Shown here in pieces: positions 35,142 to 44,377 of a stretch of 64,000 nucleotides of DNA. The stretch is from Salimicrobium humidisoli (GTDB lineage Bacteria; Bacillota; Bacilli; Bacillales; Halobacillaceae), in contig NZ_NSGH01000001.1 of assembly GCF_002295105.1 (NCBI RefSeq), forward strand, positions 186,001 to 250,000. The letters run 5' to 3'. The translations under genes and the position numbers were made by a program. The notes beneath the pieces are model-generated. The model was given only the letters and a program-made list of their open reading frames with translations, was not told the DNA's origin and did not search any database. The number at the start of each line of letters is the position of its first letter. Positions within the stretch are counted from its first letter, which is position 1.

Positions 35142-35163
35142 TAAAAAGAAAGGGGGGACAGGC

Positions 35164-35274
35164 ATGAAAAAAGAGTCGTCTCTGAAAGGGACGCTGATCA
35201 GCGTGTTCGTTGTCGGATTCATTATCGTTGCTATGTGGATAGGGGTATATACCCTGTATATCGGTCGTTTATAA
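35164..35274 (+). CDS. ba3 oxidase subunit IIa-like small membrane protein
   Basis: 36 residues behind AAAGGGGGG. One helix (GTLISVFVVGFIIVAMWIGVY) and a short tail, matching in layout the 34-residue subunit IIa of Thermus ba3 oxidase, including the shared helix ending W-x-GVY. It lies 12 nt before subunit II. Too short for usual ORF lists. Confidence 0.75.
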   Translation: MKKESSLKGTLISVFVVGFIIVAMWIGVYTLYIGRL

Positions 35275-35286
35275 AGGAGGGTGTTT

Positions 35287-35760
35287 ATGCATTTACATAA
35301 GTATGAAAAAATTTGGCTTACATTCGGTTTTGCAGCACTTATCATTTTTCTTTCGGTTGTGGGTGTCAGTGCGTTTCATCAGGGTCACACTCCGGCGGGC
35401 GGTCTTCAAAAAGTGGATCCGGATAACCTGGAATCCACCCCTCCTTTTGATAATCCCGGTGTGCATGAAAAGAAAGACGGAAGTTATGAGGTAGCAGTAG
35501 TCGCTGAAGCTTTCGGGTACACTCCCGGAAAAATTCAGGTACCTGCCGGAGAAAAAGTGACGTTCAAAGTGACGAGTAAAGACGTAACTCACAGTTTTTC
35601 CATTGTAGATACCAATGTAAATATGATGGTAGTACCCGGTCAGGTGAATGAGAAGACTCACGTGTTCCGCGACCCGGGCAAGTATTTGATTGTGTGTAAC
35701 GAGTATTGCGGATCAGGTCATCATTTTATGAGCATGGAAATTGAGGTGGTGGACCAGTGA
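35287..35760 (+). CDS. cytochrome c oxidase subunit II, ba3 type
   Basis: 157 residues from ATG 35287 (AAAGGAGG at 6 nt). A single N-terminal membrane anchor is followed by a cupredoxin domain. The binuclear CuA site is complete: a His in VTHSFSI, and CNEYCGSGHHFM with both Cys, His and Met ligands. It accepts electrons from cytochrome c outside the membrane. The single anchor is typical of B-family oxidases. Confidence 0.93.
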   Translation: MHLHKYEKIWLTFGFAALIIFLSVVGVSAFHQGHTPAGGLQKVDPDNLESTPPFDNPGVHEKKDGSYEVAVVAEAFGYTPGKIQVPAGEKVTFKVTSKDVTHSFSIVDTNVNMMVVPGQVNEKTHVFRDPGKYLIVCNEYCGSGHHFMSMEIEVVDQ

Positions 35761-37415
35761 CAGCAGTATCCATTCCGAATCCGGAAAGAAAGTTAGCCCT
35801 TACGAATTTAGGTATAGCCTATACAGCTTTCATTGTTGGTACGCTGTGCGGTTTGCTGCAGGTGTTCATACGGAATGACGCCCTGCAATTACCTGCCTGG
35901 CTGGATTACTATCAGATTTTAACAGCTCACGGTGTGCTTCTGGCTCTTATATTTACTACATTTTTTATCTTCGGTTTTTTCCAGTCCGGCATGAGCAGAA
36001 CTTTAGGGGCTTTCGGGCCGAAAGTTGTGTTTTGGAACTGGGTCGGTCTGATTATTACCGCAACGGGTACAGTGATGGCTACAGTAATGATTGTAAGCGG
36101 AGAGGCTTCTGTTCTTTATACTTTTTACGCTCCGATGATGGCAAATGGCTTTTTCTATGTAGGCCTGGCGCTGTTTGTCGTTGGTACCTGGGTTCAAAGC
36201 TTTGCTTTAGCGGGCCATTACTTAGTGTGGCGCAAAGAAAACAAGGGGGAAAAAAGTCCGCTTTTTGCTTATATGACAGTCGCTACCATTATCCTGTGGA
36301 TCATCGCCTGTCTCGGAGTAGTCGCTGCTGTCCTGTTCCAGTTTATCCCATGGGCGTTCGGCTGGAAAGAAAGTATTAACGTAGAGTTGAGCCGCTCATT
36401 ATTCTGGTATTTTGGTCATCCGCTCGTTTATTTCTGGCTTCTTCCGGCCTACATCGGATGGTATGTCATTGTTCCGAAAATCATTGGTGGAAAAGTCTTC
36501 AGTGATTCTCTGGCCAGACTATCGTTTATCTTATTCATACTGTTCTCTATCCCGGTAGGATTTCACCATCAGTTAACGGAACCGGGAATCGCCAGTTTCT
36601 GGAAGTTTCTGCAGACGATACTCACGTTTATGGTAATCGTACCTTCGCTTATGACGGCCTTCTCCATGTTTGCAGTATTTGAAACGAGAGGGCGTGAACT
36701 CGGAGGGAAGGGGTTGTTCGGATGGTTCCGTAAACTTCCGTGGAAAGATGTAAGATTCACATCCATTTTTATTGCAATGTTGTTTTTTATCCCCGGAGGA
36801 GCCGGAGGAATTATTAACGCAAGTTTTCAGATGAATGAAGTGATTCACAATACTCTCTGGGTGGTCGGACACTTTCATATTACGGTCGGTACCCCTGTAG
36901 CCATGACATTTTTTGGAATAACGTTCTGGCTCATTCCTTTTCTGACGAAACGTGTTTTTACAAAGGCTCTTCAGCGTCTTGCACTGATTCAGATCATTAC
37001 CTGGTCGATCGGCATGGTTTTGATGAGTACGGCTCAGCATGTGCTCGGGTTGTTTGGTGCTCCCCGTCGTACAGCTTATACGGGGTATCAGCATGAGGAC
37101 GCACTTGCCTGGTTTGAAGGGATCATTTCCAATCACGTGACGATGGCAGTAGGGGGGTCCATTCTCTTTCTCTCAGCCTCCCTGCTCATTTTCATAGTTG
37201 TTCAGCTGGCCTGGTTCGCTCCCATGGCTGAAAGTGCCACGCAGGAGACATTTCCTATAGCAGAAAGTGATGCGAGGGAGACGCCGGGGATCCTTGAGAA
37301 CTGGAAAGTGTGGATAGGTGTAGCTCTTGTTCTGATTGCTGTAGCTTATACTATTCCCGTTGCAGATATGATTCAGCATGCACCCCCTGGTTCCGGCGGC
37401 TTCAGGACCTGGTAG
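35757..37415 (+). CDS. cytochrome c oxidase subunit I, ba3 type
   Basis: 552 residues, about 13 membrane helices; GTG start overlapping subunit II by 4 nt. Haem and CuB ligands are visible: TAHGVLLA (low-spin haem His), HPLVYFWLLPAYIGWY (CuB His and the cross-linked Tyr region), GFHHQLTEPG (two CuB His) and VVGHFHITVGTP (high- and low-spin haem His). The order and spacing are those of family B haem-copper oxidases, high-affinity proton-pumping terminal oxidases for low oxygen. Confidence 0.94.
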   Translation: MTAVSIPNPERKLALTNLGIAYTAFIVGTLCGLLQVFIRNDALQLPAWLDYYQILTAHGVLLALIFTTFFIFGFFQSGMSRTLGAFGPKVVFWNWVGLIITATGTVMATVMIVSGEASVLYTFYAPMMANGFFYVGLALFVVGTWVQSFALAGHYLVWRKENKGEKSPLFAYMTVATIILWIIACLGVVAAVLFQFIPWAFGWKESINVELSRSLFWYFGHPLVYFWLLPAYIGWYVIVPKIIGGKVFSDSLARLSFILFILFSIPVGFHHQLTEPGIASFWKFLQTILTFMVIVPSLMTAFSMFAVFETRGRELGGKGLFGWFRKLPWKDVRFTSIFIAMLFFIPGGAGGIINASFQMNEVIHNTLWVVGHFHITVGTPVAMTFFGITFWLIPFLTKRVFTKALQRLALIQIITWSIGMVLMSTAQHVLGLFGAPRRTAYTGYQHEDALAWFEGIISNHVTMAVGGSILFLSASLLIFIVVQLAWFAPMAESATQETFPIAESDARETPGILENWKVWIGVALVLIAVAYTIPVADMIQHAPPGSGGFRTW

Positions 37416-37430
37416 GAAAGGAGAAAAAAT

Positions 37431-37517
37431 ATGTCTTTTGCGTTTGCTTTTACGATATCGATGGTTATCATGCTTACGATAGTACTTGGTATAGTAGTGG
37501 AATTGGCGGAAGAGTGA
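37431..37517 (+). CDS. small hydrophobic protein of the ba3 operon, 28 aa
   Basis: ATG 37431 follows AAAGGAG at 7 nt and lies 15 nt after subunit I. The 28 residues are almost one membrane helix (FTISMVIMLTIVLGIVVEL) ending LAEE. Probably a tiny accessory subunit of the oxidase (inference from position). Confidence 0.55.
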   Translation: MSFAFAFTISMVIMLTIVLGIVVELAEE

Positions 37518-37575
37518 GACGATACATTTTGCGCAGTTTAAATCAGTATGGGAACCGTAATAAAATATAAAATTG

Positions 37576-37624
37576 AAGAGACACAGCAGACCGGACGGTT
37601 AGAGTTCAATCTGCTGTGTCTCTT
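37576..37624 (+). terminator. hairpin after the ba3 operon
   Basis: Perfect 15-bp stem AAGAGACACAGCAGA / TCTGCTGTGTCTCTT, 19-nt loop, short T-rich flank. Confidence 0.7.
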
Positions 37625-37670
37625 AATGTTATCTATTACCTGCTTTATCTCACGTGCCTTTATTTATGGC

Positions 37671-38129
37671 TTATAAGGAAACGTAAGAAGGGAGATCATC
37701 GTGCCCCATTGCTCTTACGTAGACGAATAACTGTCCTTTGTGATGAATTTCGTGGTGCATGCCGGTTTCCAGTACCTTTTCGGCCGGAAGTTTCTCTCCC
37801 AGCATATCGCTGACATCAATAGTCTTGTCAAAATCTTCCTCGCTCATGGAAGCAATCAGTTTTTCTGTTTCCTGCGTGTAAGTGGAAGCTTTCGATTTAA
37901 GTTCCGTATTATCATCGTCGTCGAAAAGCTTGGCAGGAGACTGATCGTTAGCAAGTAGGGCGAACGTGTAAGTCGCCTCCAGAATGTGGTTTGCGAGTTT
38001 ACCCACCGGCATGGATGTGTCCGTAGGTGCGAAATCCAGTTTCTTCTCGTCTATCAGAGCTATCAGATCGTTCGTCACCTTACGATGGGCACGAAACGTA
38101 GCAAGGAAATCTTCTTTTCTGTTACTCAC
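37671..38129 (-). CDS. DinB-family protein
   Basis: 152 residues from GTG 38129, set by ATAGGAGGT at 6 nt; the frame to 38156 has no site. A four-helix DinB/YfiT fold with the metal triad: His in VGKLANHILEAT and two His in GMHHEIHHKGQLFVY. Family members are metal-dependent thiol transferases or of unknown role. Single gene. Confidence 0.87.
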   Translation of the reverse strand: MSNRKEDFLATFRAHRKVTNDLIALIDEKKLDFAPTDTSMPVGKLANHILEATYTFALLANDQSPAKLFDDDDNTELKSKASTYTQETEKLIASMSEEDFDKTIDVSDMLGEKLPAEKVLETGMHHEIHHKGQLFVYVRAMGHDDLPSYVSL

Positions 38130-38202
38130 TGTAATACCTCCTATAGTCATTTTCATTGTGATTCTTCCTGTTTCTCTTTTCGTGTAAACCTTTTCTCCAA
38201 TA

Positions 38203-38216
38203 TTAAAACGTTTTCA
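38203..38216. promoter_or_regulatory. cre-like sequence
   Basis: TTAAAACGTTTTCA differs from TGWAANCGNTNWCA at one position. It lies between the divergent DinB-like and LTA synthase genes; chance match possible. Confidence 0.3.
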
Positions 38217-38311
38217 ATTGTGACGATTTCCTTAAAATAGCATGTTTCGATACACTTTAGGGAGGAAATGATGTAAAATAATGTTGTGCGAAACTTAACG
38301 GAGGTTTTACA

Positions 38312-40219
38312 ATGATTACTAAAATTAAAAATGCTTTTATTAATAACAAAACTAAACTCGGAACGTATGCTGCAGTGATTGCACTGTTCTGGCTGAAGAT
38401 GTATGTAATCCAGCGGTTCGTGTTCAATCTTCCGGTGGAGAATACGAATGAAGCTTTTATTCTCGCCTTTAACCCGCTGAGCAGTATTCTTCTTATCTTT
38501 GGTATCGGGTTGCTTATCGCAGGAAGGAAAGGGATGCTGATTTCGTACATCCTCGGTTCTGCGCTTTTGTATATTAACGTACTGTTTTACAGAGAATATA
38601 ACGATTTCATCACTCTTCCGATGATCGAGCAGGTCGCCAATCTCGCCGGCATGGGAGGAAGCATTCAGGAAATTCTCTCTTTCGGGGATATTTTCCTCTT
38701 TGTGGATGTATTAATCGCTGCGTTCCTTCTTTTCTACCTAAGAAAAGATCGTTTCGTCTCTTTTATGCCGAAACGCTGGGAAGGGTTCGCTCTTGCAGTA
38801 GTAGCTATTCCTGTATTCATGATTAACCTGGTGTGGGCAGAAACGGAACGTACGGATCTTCTGGAACGTACTTTTGACAGGAACATGCTTGTGCAGTACA
38901 TCGGCCTGCTGAACTATCATGTTTATGATATAACACTGCAGGGGCGTACGGAGATGAAGCGGACTTTCGCGGACAGTAACGAACTGGTTCCTGTGATCAA
39001 CTATCTGAACGAACAGAACGTGGAAGACAGCGATAAGCTCGAAGGAGTGGCGGAAGGAAAAAACGTCATTCTCATTTCTCTTGAGAGTACCCAGACGTTT
39101 GCTATTGATAATACTGTCAACGGGCAGGAAATAACTCCCTATTTTAACCAGTTGAAAGAAGAGGGAATTTACTTCAATAACTTCTACCATCAGGTAAAAC
39201 AGGGACGTACGTCGGACTCTGAGTTTTTACTTGATAACTCTCTTTATCCGTTGAACAGGGGAGCGGTGTTCTTCACTCATTCCGGTAACGAATATGAAGC
39301 GACTCCGGAAATTTTAAGTGAAAATGGATACGCCACGTCGACGATGCACGCTAACGATAAAACGTTCTGGAACCGGAATGTAATGTATGACTCCCTCGGA
39401 TACGACAAATATTATTCGAAGGAAGACTATAATGTAACGGAAGAGAAATCACACGGTTGGGGTTATCTTGATGAGTATTTCTTCCAGGATTCGCTCGATA
39501 AGATGAAAGATATGGACAAACCATTCTATACGAAAATGATCACTCTTACGAACCACTATCCGTTTACGCTTCCTGAAGAACTTAAGTATATTGAAGCGGG
39601 AGACACTTCCAGTAAAACACTGAACAACTACTTCCAGACGATGCGTTATCAGGATGAGGCACTGAAACAGTTCGTGGAAGAATTTAAGCAGTCGGAGCTT
39701 TACGATAATACGGTACTGATGATTTACGGGGATCACTTCGGTATTTCCGAAAACCACCAGAAAGCAATGGGTCAGTATCTTGATAAAGATATAGGACCAT
39801 TCGAACAATTCCAGCTTCAGCGGGTGCCGTTCCTGATCTACGGGAAGGACATTCCGGCCATGAACAAGGAAACAGTAGGAGGTCAGATTGATATGAGACC
39901 GACGATTATGAATCTCCTTGGCATGGAAGAGGAAGAAGATAATCCGATCCAGTTCGGTACGGATCTGTTGAATGAAAATCGCAAAGACTTCGTGGCAGAC
40001 CGTGACGGAAACTTTGCGAACGAGGAATATGTAGGAATTGAAGGTGTCTGTTACGACCGGGAGACCGGCGAGAAAGTAACGGCCGAACAGGCATGTGAAG
40101 ACGGTTTTGACAGAGCACAGGAAGAACTGAGCATGTCGGATTCCGTCATTTATGGAGATCTTCTCCGCTATCTCGACGAAAGTCGACTGGTGGAAGAGAA
40201 CGGCCAGTCTTCGGAATAA
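38312..40219 (+). CDS. ltaS: lipoteichoic acid synthase family protein
   Basis: 635 residues. Five N-terminal membrane helices (about 15-165) precede an extracellular sulfatase-fold domain. The catalytic Thr lies in QGRTSDSEF (near residue 303); metal and substrate residues appear in NVILISLESTQTF, STMHANDKTFWNR, KMITLTNHYPF and MIYGDHFG. It polymerises glycerol-phosphate from phosphatidylglycerol onto the LTA anchor. RBS ACGGAGG. Paralogues such as YfnI/YqgS cannot be excluded, but length and order match the main enzyme. Confidence 0.9.
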   Translation: MITKIKNAFINNKTKLGTYAAVIALFWLKMYVIQRFVFNLPVENTNEAFILAFNPLSSILLIFGIGLLIAGRKGMLISYILGSALLYINVLFYREYNDFITLPMIEQVANLAGMGGSIQEILSFGDIFLFVDVLIAAFLLFYLRKDRFVSFMPKRWEGFALAVVAIPVFMINLVWAETERTDLLERTFDRNMLVQYIGLLNYHVYDITLQGRTEMKRTFADSNELVPVINYLNEQNVEDSDKLEGVAEGKNVILISLESTQTFAIDNTVNGQEITPYFNQLKEEGIYFNNFYHQVKQGRTSDSEFLLDNSLYPLNRGAVFFTHSGNEYEATPEILSENGYATSTMHANDKTFWNRNVMYDSLGYDKYYSKEDYNVTEEKSHGWGYLDEYFFQDSLDKMKDMDKPFYTKMITLTNHYPFTLPEELKYIEAGDTSSKTLNNYFQTMRYQDEALKQFVEEFKQSELYDNTVLMIYGDHFGISENHQKAMGQYLDKDIGPFEQFQLQRVPFLIYGKDIPAMNKETVGGQIDMRPTIMNLLGMEEEEDNPIQFGTDLLNENRKDFVADRDGNFANEEYVGIEGVCYDRETGEKVTAEQACEDGFDRAQEELSMSDSVIYGDLLRYLDESRLVEENGQSSE

Positions 40220-40225
40220 ATACTG

Positions 40226-40260
40226 AACCCCCTGCAGCTGACTGCTGCAGGGGGTTTTTC
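40226..40260. terminator. bidirectional terminator after ltaS
   Basis: AACCCCCTGCAG / CTGCAGGGGGTT stem with TTTTT. Confidence 0.9.
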
Positions 40261-40269
40261 GTGTTGCTG

Positions 40270-41052
40270 TCAGATTCCGAAGATATCCAGCCATATTTTG
40301 ATAGCCGTACCGAGTATGAGAACAGCAAGCATTCCCTGAAGAATAGTGGTGTTCATTTTCTTTCCTGCTTTGGCTCCGAGTGGCGCAGCAATAAGGCTGG
40401 CCACAATCATGATACCGGCAGCGAGATAGTCCACCTGGCCCGTCGAGATTTTTCCGATAGTGGAGCCGATGGACGAGATGAGAGTGATCGCGAGTGAAGA
40501 AGCGATCGTCATTTTCGTCGGTATTTTCATGACGGTAAGCATGATAGGCACGAGCAGGAAAGCCCCTGCAGCTCCGACGATACCTGCGCCGATTCCGACG
40601 ACAAGAGCGAGTACGGAGGCAAGCGGTTTGTTGAATGTAACTGTACTGAAATCCTGGTCGTCCAGACCTTTTTTCGGAATGAACATCATTACGGCTGCAA
40701 TGAGAGCAAGGATACCGTATACGAAATTGATGCCTTCCTCCGGAAGAAGGCGGGAGCCGAAACCTCCGATCAGACTTCCGATCAGTACGGAAACTCCCAT
40801 GTAGAGGATCAGTTCTTTGTGCAGGTAATTCCCTTTCCGGTACGCCCATACACCGCCGATAGTGGCAAAGAAGACCTGAACGGCGCTGATGCCCGAGACT
40901 TCGTGAGCGGTAAAAGCGGTAAAGCCTACGAGAGTAGGGATGTATAAAAGCATAGGGTATTTGATGATCGATCCGCCGATTCCGAGCATGCCGGAAATAT
41001 AAGAGCCCGCGAACCCGATCAGGAATATTGTAATGATCAAACCGATTTCCAT
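40270..41052 (-). CDS. TauE/SafE family sulfite/sulfur-anion exporter
   Basis: 260 residues, about eight membrane helices in two repeats (FAGSYISGMLGIGGSIIKYPMLLYI; VVGIGAGIVGAAGAFLLVPIM), the glycine-rich TauE/SafE signature. Last gene of the CstR-type operon, where related proteins are thought to expel sulfite or thiosulfate made during persulfide oxidation. Confidence 0.9.
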   Translation of the reverse strand: MEIGLIITIFLIGFAGSYISGMLGIGGSIIKYPMLLYIPTLVGFTAFTAHEVSGISAVQVFFATIGGVWAYRKGNYLHKELILYMGVSVLIGSLIGGFGSRLLPEEGINFVYGILALIAAVMMFIPKKGLDDQDFSTVTFNKPLASVLALVVGIGAGIVGAAGAFLLVPIMLTVMKIPTKMTIASSLAITLISSIGSTIGKISTGQVDYLAAGIMIVASLIAAPLGAKAGKKMNTTILQGMLAVLILGTAIKIWLDIFGI

Positions 41053-41080
41053 ATAAGGTTCCTCCTTTACAAATGGAGAA

Positions 41081-41104
41081 GGGGACCTTTGAATAAAGGT
41101 CCCC
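41081..41104 (-). other. intercistronic hairpin between tusA-like and tauE genes
   Basis: GGGGACCTTT / AAAGGTCCCC 10-bp stem with a 4-nt loop and no T-run; likely a processing or stability element rather than a terminator. Confidence 0.55.
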
Positions 41105-41130
41105 TCCCAATCAGGTGATGCAGAGGAGAG

Positions 41131-41361
41131 TTACTCCCCTTTTTTAATCCAGAACTTGAGGACTTCGGAGCTTTCGTCCGTTTCCAGAAGCTCGTGGCCA
41201 GAGGATTTAGTCCATGCACTCAGGTCGCTTTTGGCTCCCTGATCCGTAGCATGTACCTCCAGTACTTCTCCAGTTTCGATATCTTTGATGGCTTTTTTCG
41301 TTTTGACGATCGGCATCGGGCAGGCCAGTCCTGTTGCGTCGAGTGTTTTTGTTACGTTCAT
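41131..41361 (-). CDS. TusA-like sulfurtransferase
   Basis: 76 residues from ATG 41361 (AAGGAGG at 9 nt). The TusA motif LDATGLACPMPIVKTKKAI carries the sulfur-accepting Cys in CPMP. It passes persulfide sulfur between rhodaneses and acceptors. Nearly the same sequence recurs in the N-terminal domain of the TusA-rhodanese fusion at 42591. Confidence 0.92.
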   Translation of the reverse strand: MNVTKTLDATGLACPMPIVKTKKAIKDIETGEVLEVHATDQGAKSDLSAWTKSSGHELLETDESSEVLKFWIKKGE

Positions 41362-41423
41362 GTTAAACATCCTCCTTGAATAATATAATGAAAGTTTGTA
41401 CTTGCTTCTGCTGCTGTCCGCTT

Positions 41424-42551
41424 TTAACGGACGGCGCAGCGGTTCGGACCGATTTCCATTTCGCGTTTCCTTTCACTGTCCGGGGCAACCTGTCCCATAT
41501 TCGTTTCGCGTATTTCCTGATAGGCATTCGGTTGCGGTGGCAGATTTTCCGTGACAGTCTTTCTGAATTCGGCTTCATCTTCAATATTCAGCCCGTGGTT
41601 CTCTTTGTAAAGAACCGAGAGTTTTTCCTGAACAGAACCATCGTCGTTCAGTTCTTCTGTAGCCGTATAGTGGGCCGGAAGAACGATGAGATTATCAGAG
41701 AGTTCCTTGTATCTTTCATAAAGGGTGGTGCGGAGATCCTGTACCCAGTCTTCCGCTTTCCCGGCAAGATCCGGACGTCCAATAGAGGCGATGAACAGGA
41801 TATCCCCTGTCAGTAAATACTGCCCGTCGATGACGAAAGAAGTGGAGCCTATTGTGTGTCCCGGGGAGTATAGCGCCTGGATATCAATGTCCGTTTCTCC
41901 TACCCTGATGGTATTCCCGTCTTCAAGAGGTTCAAAATCGAACGTTACCCCTTCTGCGTCTTTCGGAGGCAGCCAGTACGTACCGCCCGACTCTTCGGCG
42001 AGAGCGCGACCTCCGGAAATGTGATCAGCGTGCAGGTGGGTGTCCATCGTATGGTTGATGGTAACTTCTTTTTCTCTTGCGAAATCCGTATAAATATCAG
42101 TCATGCGGTTCGCATCGATCACCGCAGCTTCTTCTCCTGAAAGAACCATATAGGAAAGGCAACCTTTGCCGAGACGGACGAACTGATACAGTTCACCGCC
42201 ATCCGTCAGGTCTCTTATTTTTACCGGTGCCAGGTGTTCGCTCCATGCTTTCATACCGCCTTCAAGATAGGATACTTCCAGGCCTTCGTCGGCAAGCATT
42301 TCTCCTACCATCACCGACGACCCCTCTTTGGCACACACGACAAGGATGTTTTTATCTTTTGGAAGATCATCCATGATTTCCTCTACCCCGTCGATCAGGT
42401 CGAAGTAGGGAACGTTCATATATTCGAAGTTGCTCCCTTCTACTTTCCAGTCTTCGAACGCATCTTCGTTCCTTACGTCCAGAATAAACAGTTCTTCTTT
42501 ATTTACTGCTTTCGTTGCCAGTTCAGATGGTTTCATTGGTTGTAGTGACAA
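41424..42551 (-). CDS. rhodanese / MBL-fold persulfide dioxygenase-like protein
   Basis: 375 residues from TTG 42551 (AGGGGGG upstream; ATG five codons later has no site). The N-terminal rhodanese domain (about 5-110) has a Cys in [10 protein letters not shown] metallo-beta-lactamase domain follows (about 115-330) with [35 protein letters not shown] and VLPAHYTA as metal ligands. The order is reversed relative to the 46983 gene. ETHE1-like activity on glutathione, bacillithiol or CoA persulfide is likely. Confidence 0.88.
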   Translation of the reverse strand: MSLQPMKPSELATKAVNKEELFILDVRNEDAFEDWKVEGSNFEYMNVPYFDLIDGVEEIMDDLPKDKNILVVCAKEGSSVMVGEMLADEGLEVSYLEGGMKAWSEHLAPVKIRDLTDGGELYQFVRLGKGCLSYMVLSGEEAAVIDANRMTDIYTDFAREKEVTINHTMDTHLHADHISGGRALAEESGGTYWLPPKDAEGVTFDFEPLEDGNTIRVGETDIDIQALYSPGHTIGSTSFVIDGQYLLTGDILFIASIGRPDLAGKAEDWVQDLRTTLYERYKELSDNLIVLPAHYTATEELNDDGSVQEKLSVLYKENHGLNIEDEAEFRKTVTENLPPQPNAYQEIRETNMGQVAPDSERKREMEIGPNRCAVR

Positions 42552-42590
42552 TTACATAACCCCCCTGTGGTTTATTTCTGTATTATATCT

Positions 42591-43145
42591 TCAGGATTTT
42601 TCCGTCTCTTTTGACCATTCACTCATACCCGGAACTACGTTGTATACTTTGTCATAGCCGTTTTCCGTAAGCTTTTGCGCCGCCATATCGCTGCGGTTAC
42701 CTGTACGGCACACGACATATATTTCTTTAGAGGAATCGATCTCGTTCATACGCTCGTCAAGCTCCCCGAGAGGTAAGGAAACGGCTCCCGGAATGTGGCC
42801 GAACGCATATTCTGCTGATTCTCTCACATCCACAACCACTGCATCGTCATTACGGTTTTCAAGTTCTTCGTTTCCTACTGTATTCGGATGGGTTTTTTCC
42901 GGTTTCTCTTCATCTGCCTTGCGGACGTAGTGATAAAGTATACCGTCCGTTTCGTTGGTGCCGAGGTACTGATGGCCCGATTTATCTGCCCAGGCTTTAA
43001 GATCGGTTGTAGACCCCTGGTCTGTAGCTTGTATTTCAAGTACCTGACCTGCCTCGAGATCTTTCATCATTTTTTTCGTTTTGACAATCGGCATAGGGCA
43101 CGCAAGTCCTTTAGCGTCTAATTGCATATCAGTTGTAATACTCAT
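42591..43145 (-). CDS. TusA-rhodanese fusion (CstA-like)
   Basis: 184 residues. The TusA domain (about 1-75) has AKGLACPMPIVKTKK; after a linker the rhodanese domain (about 95-180) has the active loop VVCRTGNRS with the sulfur-carrying Cys. Two reactive cysteines in one chain recall staphylococcal CstA, which moves persulfides between thiols. Within the CstR-type operon. Confidence 0.9.
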   Translation of the reverse strand: MSITTDMQLDAKGLACPMPIVKTKKMMKDLEAGQVLEIQATDQGSTTDLKAWADKSGHQYLGTNETDGILYHYVRKADEEKPEKTHPNTVGNEELENRNDDAVVVDVRESAEYAFGHIPGAVSLPLGELDERMNEIDSSKEIYVVCRTGNRSDMAAQKLTENGYDKVYNVVPGMSEWSKETEKS

Positions 43146-43163
43146 AATGATGACCTCCTGTTT

Positions 43164-43451
43164 TTATTCAGTCTTACCGTCGTAATTCATCATGCCGCCT
43201 TCCATATTGGTCACGTCATACCCCTGGTTTTCAAGGAAACGCGCGGCCTGGGAACTTCTCCCTCCGGAACGGCATACGGTAACGTAAGCTTCGTTTTTAT
43301 TCAGTTCATTCATCCGGTATTCCAATACCCCGAGAGGGATGTGAGTAGCTCCGGGTATTTTTCCTTCGGCTACTTCGTCCGCTTCCCGGACATCTATAAC
43401 ATTCAAATCGTTATACTGCGTTTCTACTTCATGTGCCTGAATTGTTTTCAT
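43164..43451 (-). CDS. single-domain rhodanese
   Basis: 95 residues from ATG 43451, preceded by AGGAGGT; a longer frame runs into the upstream DsrE gene. Active loop VTVCRSGGRSSQAA with catalytic Cys and a typical DVREADEVAEGKIPGATHIPLG start. Thiosulfate/persulfide sulfurtransferase. Confidence 0.92.
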   Translation of the reverse strand: MKTIQAHEVETQYNDLNVIDVREADEVAEGKIPGATHIPLGVLEYRMNELNKNEAYVTVCRSGGRSSQAARFLENQGYDVTNMEGGMMNYDGKTE

Positions 43452-43470
43452 AGTAATACCTCCTAATTGT

Positions 43471-43956
43471 TTAAATGAACAGGTTGATGGCTCCGTCTTC
43501 ACCTTCACCGATATAAGCAGCAACGCCGCCGTATTCAATATCATCGAGAAGTTCTTCTTTTCTGAGCCCTAAAAGATCCATCGTCATGGTGCAGGCGATC
43601 AGGTTAATGTCCTGTTCCTGAGCCATTTCTATCAAGTCTTCGACGGGCATGGCATTGTGCTTCTTCATAACGTCTTTGATCATTTTCTGACCGAAACCGC
43701 CGAAGTTCATTTTGGATATGCCCATTCGTTTGGCCCCGCGCGGCATCATACGACCGAACATTTTTTCAAGTCTTGATTTGTTCTCGATGAGCATCTTGTC
43801 GTCCTTACGCAGGGCGTTCAGTCCCCAGAACGTGTGGAAAATGGTCACATCGTGATCATAGGCTGCAGCACCGTTTGCGATGATGTAGGCAGCCATTGCC
43901 TTATCGTAATCTCCACTGAATAGAATAATGTTGGTTTTTTTGTTTTCGGATGACAT
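43471..43956 (-). CDS. DsrE/DsrF-like family protein
   Basis: 161 residues with the DsrE/F/DrsH-like fold: NIILFSGDYDKAMAAYIIANGAAAYDHDVTIFHTFWG, then NLIACTMTMDLLGL with the conserved Cys. Such proteins carry sulfane sulfur. First gene of the operon; the CstR-type box 43972-43987 lies directly before its AAGGAGG site. Confidence 0.9.
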   Translation of the reverse strand: MSSENKKTNIILFSGDYDKAMAAYIIANGAAAYDHDVTIFHTFWGLNALRKDDKMLIENKSRLEKMFGRMMPRGAKRMGISKMNFGGFGQKMIKDVMKKHNAMPVEDLIEMAQEQDINLIACTMTMDLLGLRKEELLDDIEYGGVAAYIGEGEDGAINLFI

Positions 43957-43971
43957 GATTATTTCCTCCTT

Positions 43972-43987
43972 ATACCTATAGGGGTAT
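43972..43987. promoter_or_regulatory. CstR-type operator A
   Basis: ATACCTATAGGGGTAT, an imperfect palindrome just before the DsrE gene's ribosome binding site. Confidence 0.75.
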
Positions 43988-44005
43988 TATTTTATTGAAA
44001 AAAAT

Positions 44006-44263
44006 TTACCTGCTTTTCACGAGAAGCTGGACTGCTTCGTTGATTGCAACTTCCTGATCTTCCTTATTTTCTTCCTCTCTGACACATGCTACGAGATTGG
44101 AACTTACGAGCACGCCGATGGAACGGTCGATAGCGCTGCGGGAGGCTGAGAGCTGGGTGATAACGTCCTTGCAATCTTTTCCTTCTTCCATCATCTTCAG
44201 TACACCCCGAAGCTGACCTTCCAGACGTTTTATTCTGTTTATTTCTTTGTTGCTGTATTCCAT
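44006..44263 (-). CDS. cstR: CsoR-family persulfide-sensing repressor (CstR-like)
   Basis: 85 residues, all-helical CsoR fold (INRIKRLEGQLRGVLKMMEEGKDCKDVITQLSASRSAID). Cys at about 31 and 60 are kept, but the His needed for Cu(I) in CsoR is absent: the second Cys lies in VSSNLVACVREE. Two Cys without His is the CstR pattern, which forms a sulfur bridge when persulfides rise and then leaves DNA. All neighbours are sulfur-handling genes and share its probable operator. Confidence 0.92.
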   Translation of the reverse strand: MEYSNKEINRIKRLEGQLRGVLKMMEEGKDCKDVITQLSASRSAIDRSIGVLVSSNLVACVREEENKEDQEVAINEAVQLLVKSR

Positions 44264-44295
44264 CTGTCTTCCCTCCCTTAGCGAGAATGATTTTT

Positions 44296-44324
44296 ATTTT
44301 ATACATACGGGGGTATATTGTCAA
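44296..44324 (-). promoter_or_regulatory. cstR proximal promoter with operator B
   Basis: Minus strand: TTGACA (44324-44319), 17 bp, TAAAAT (44301-44296). The operator ATACATACGGGGGTAT (44301-44316) fills the spacer. Confidence 0.75.
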
Positions 44325-44377
44325 CGAAAAAAATTTGCTGTTGAATGTAAGGTGATTTCTTTTAATCAACTAAGTGC

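Noticed and set aside
38203-38216. Confident CcpA control of ltaS
   Set aside because: A single cre-like match in an AT-rich gap, far from any clear promoter; kept only as a low-confidence site.
39449-41110. 553-codon minus-strand frame
   Set aside because: Runs across ltaS antisense, a terminator and out of frame through the TauE gene; low-complexity shadow.
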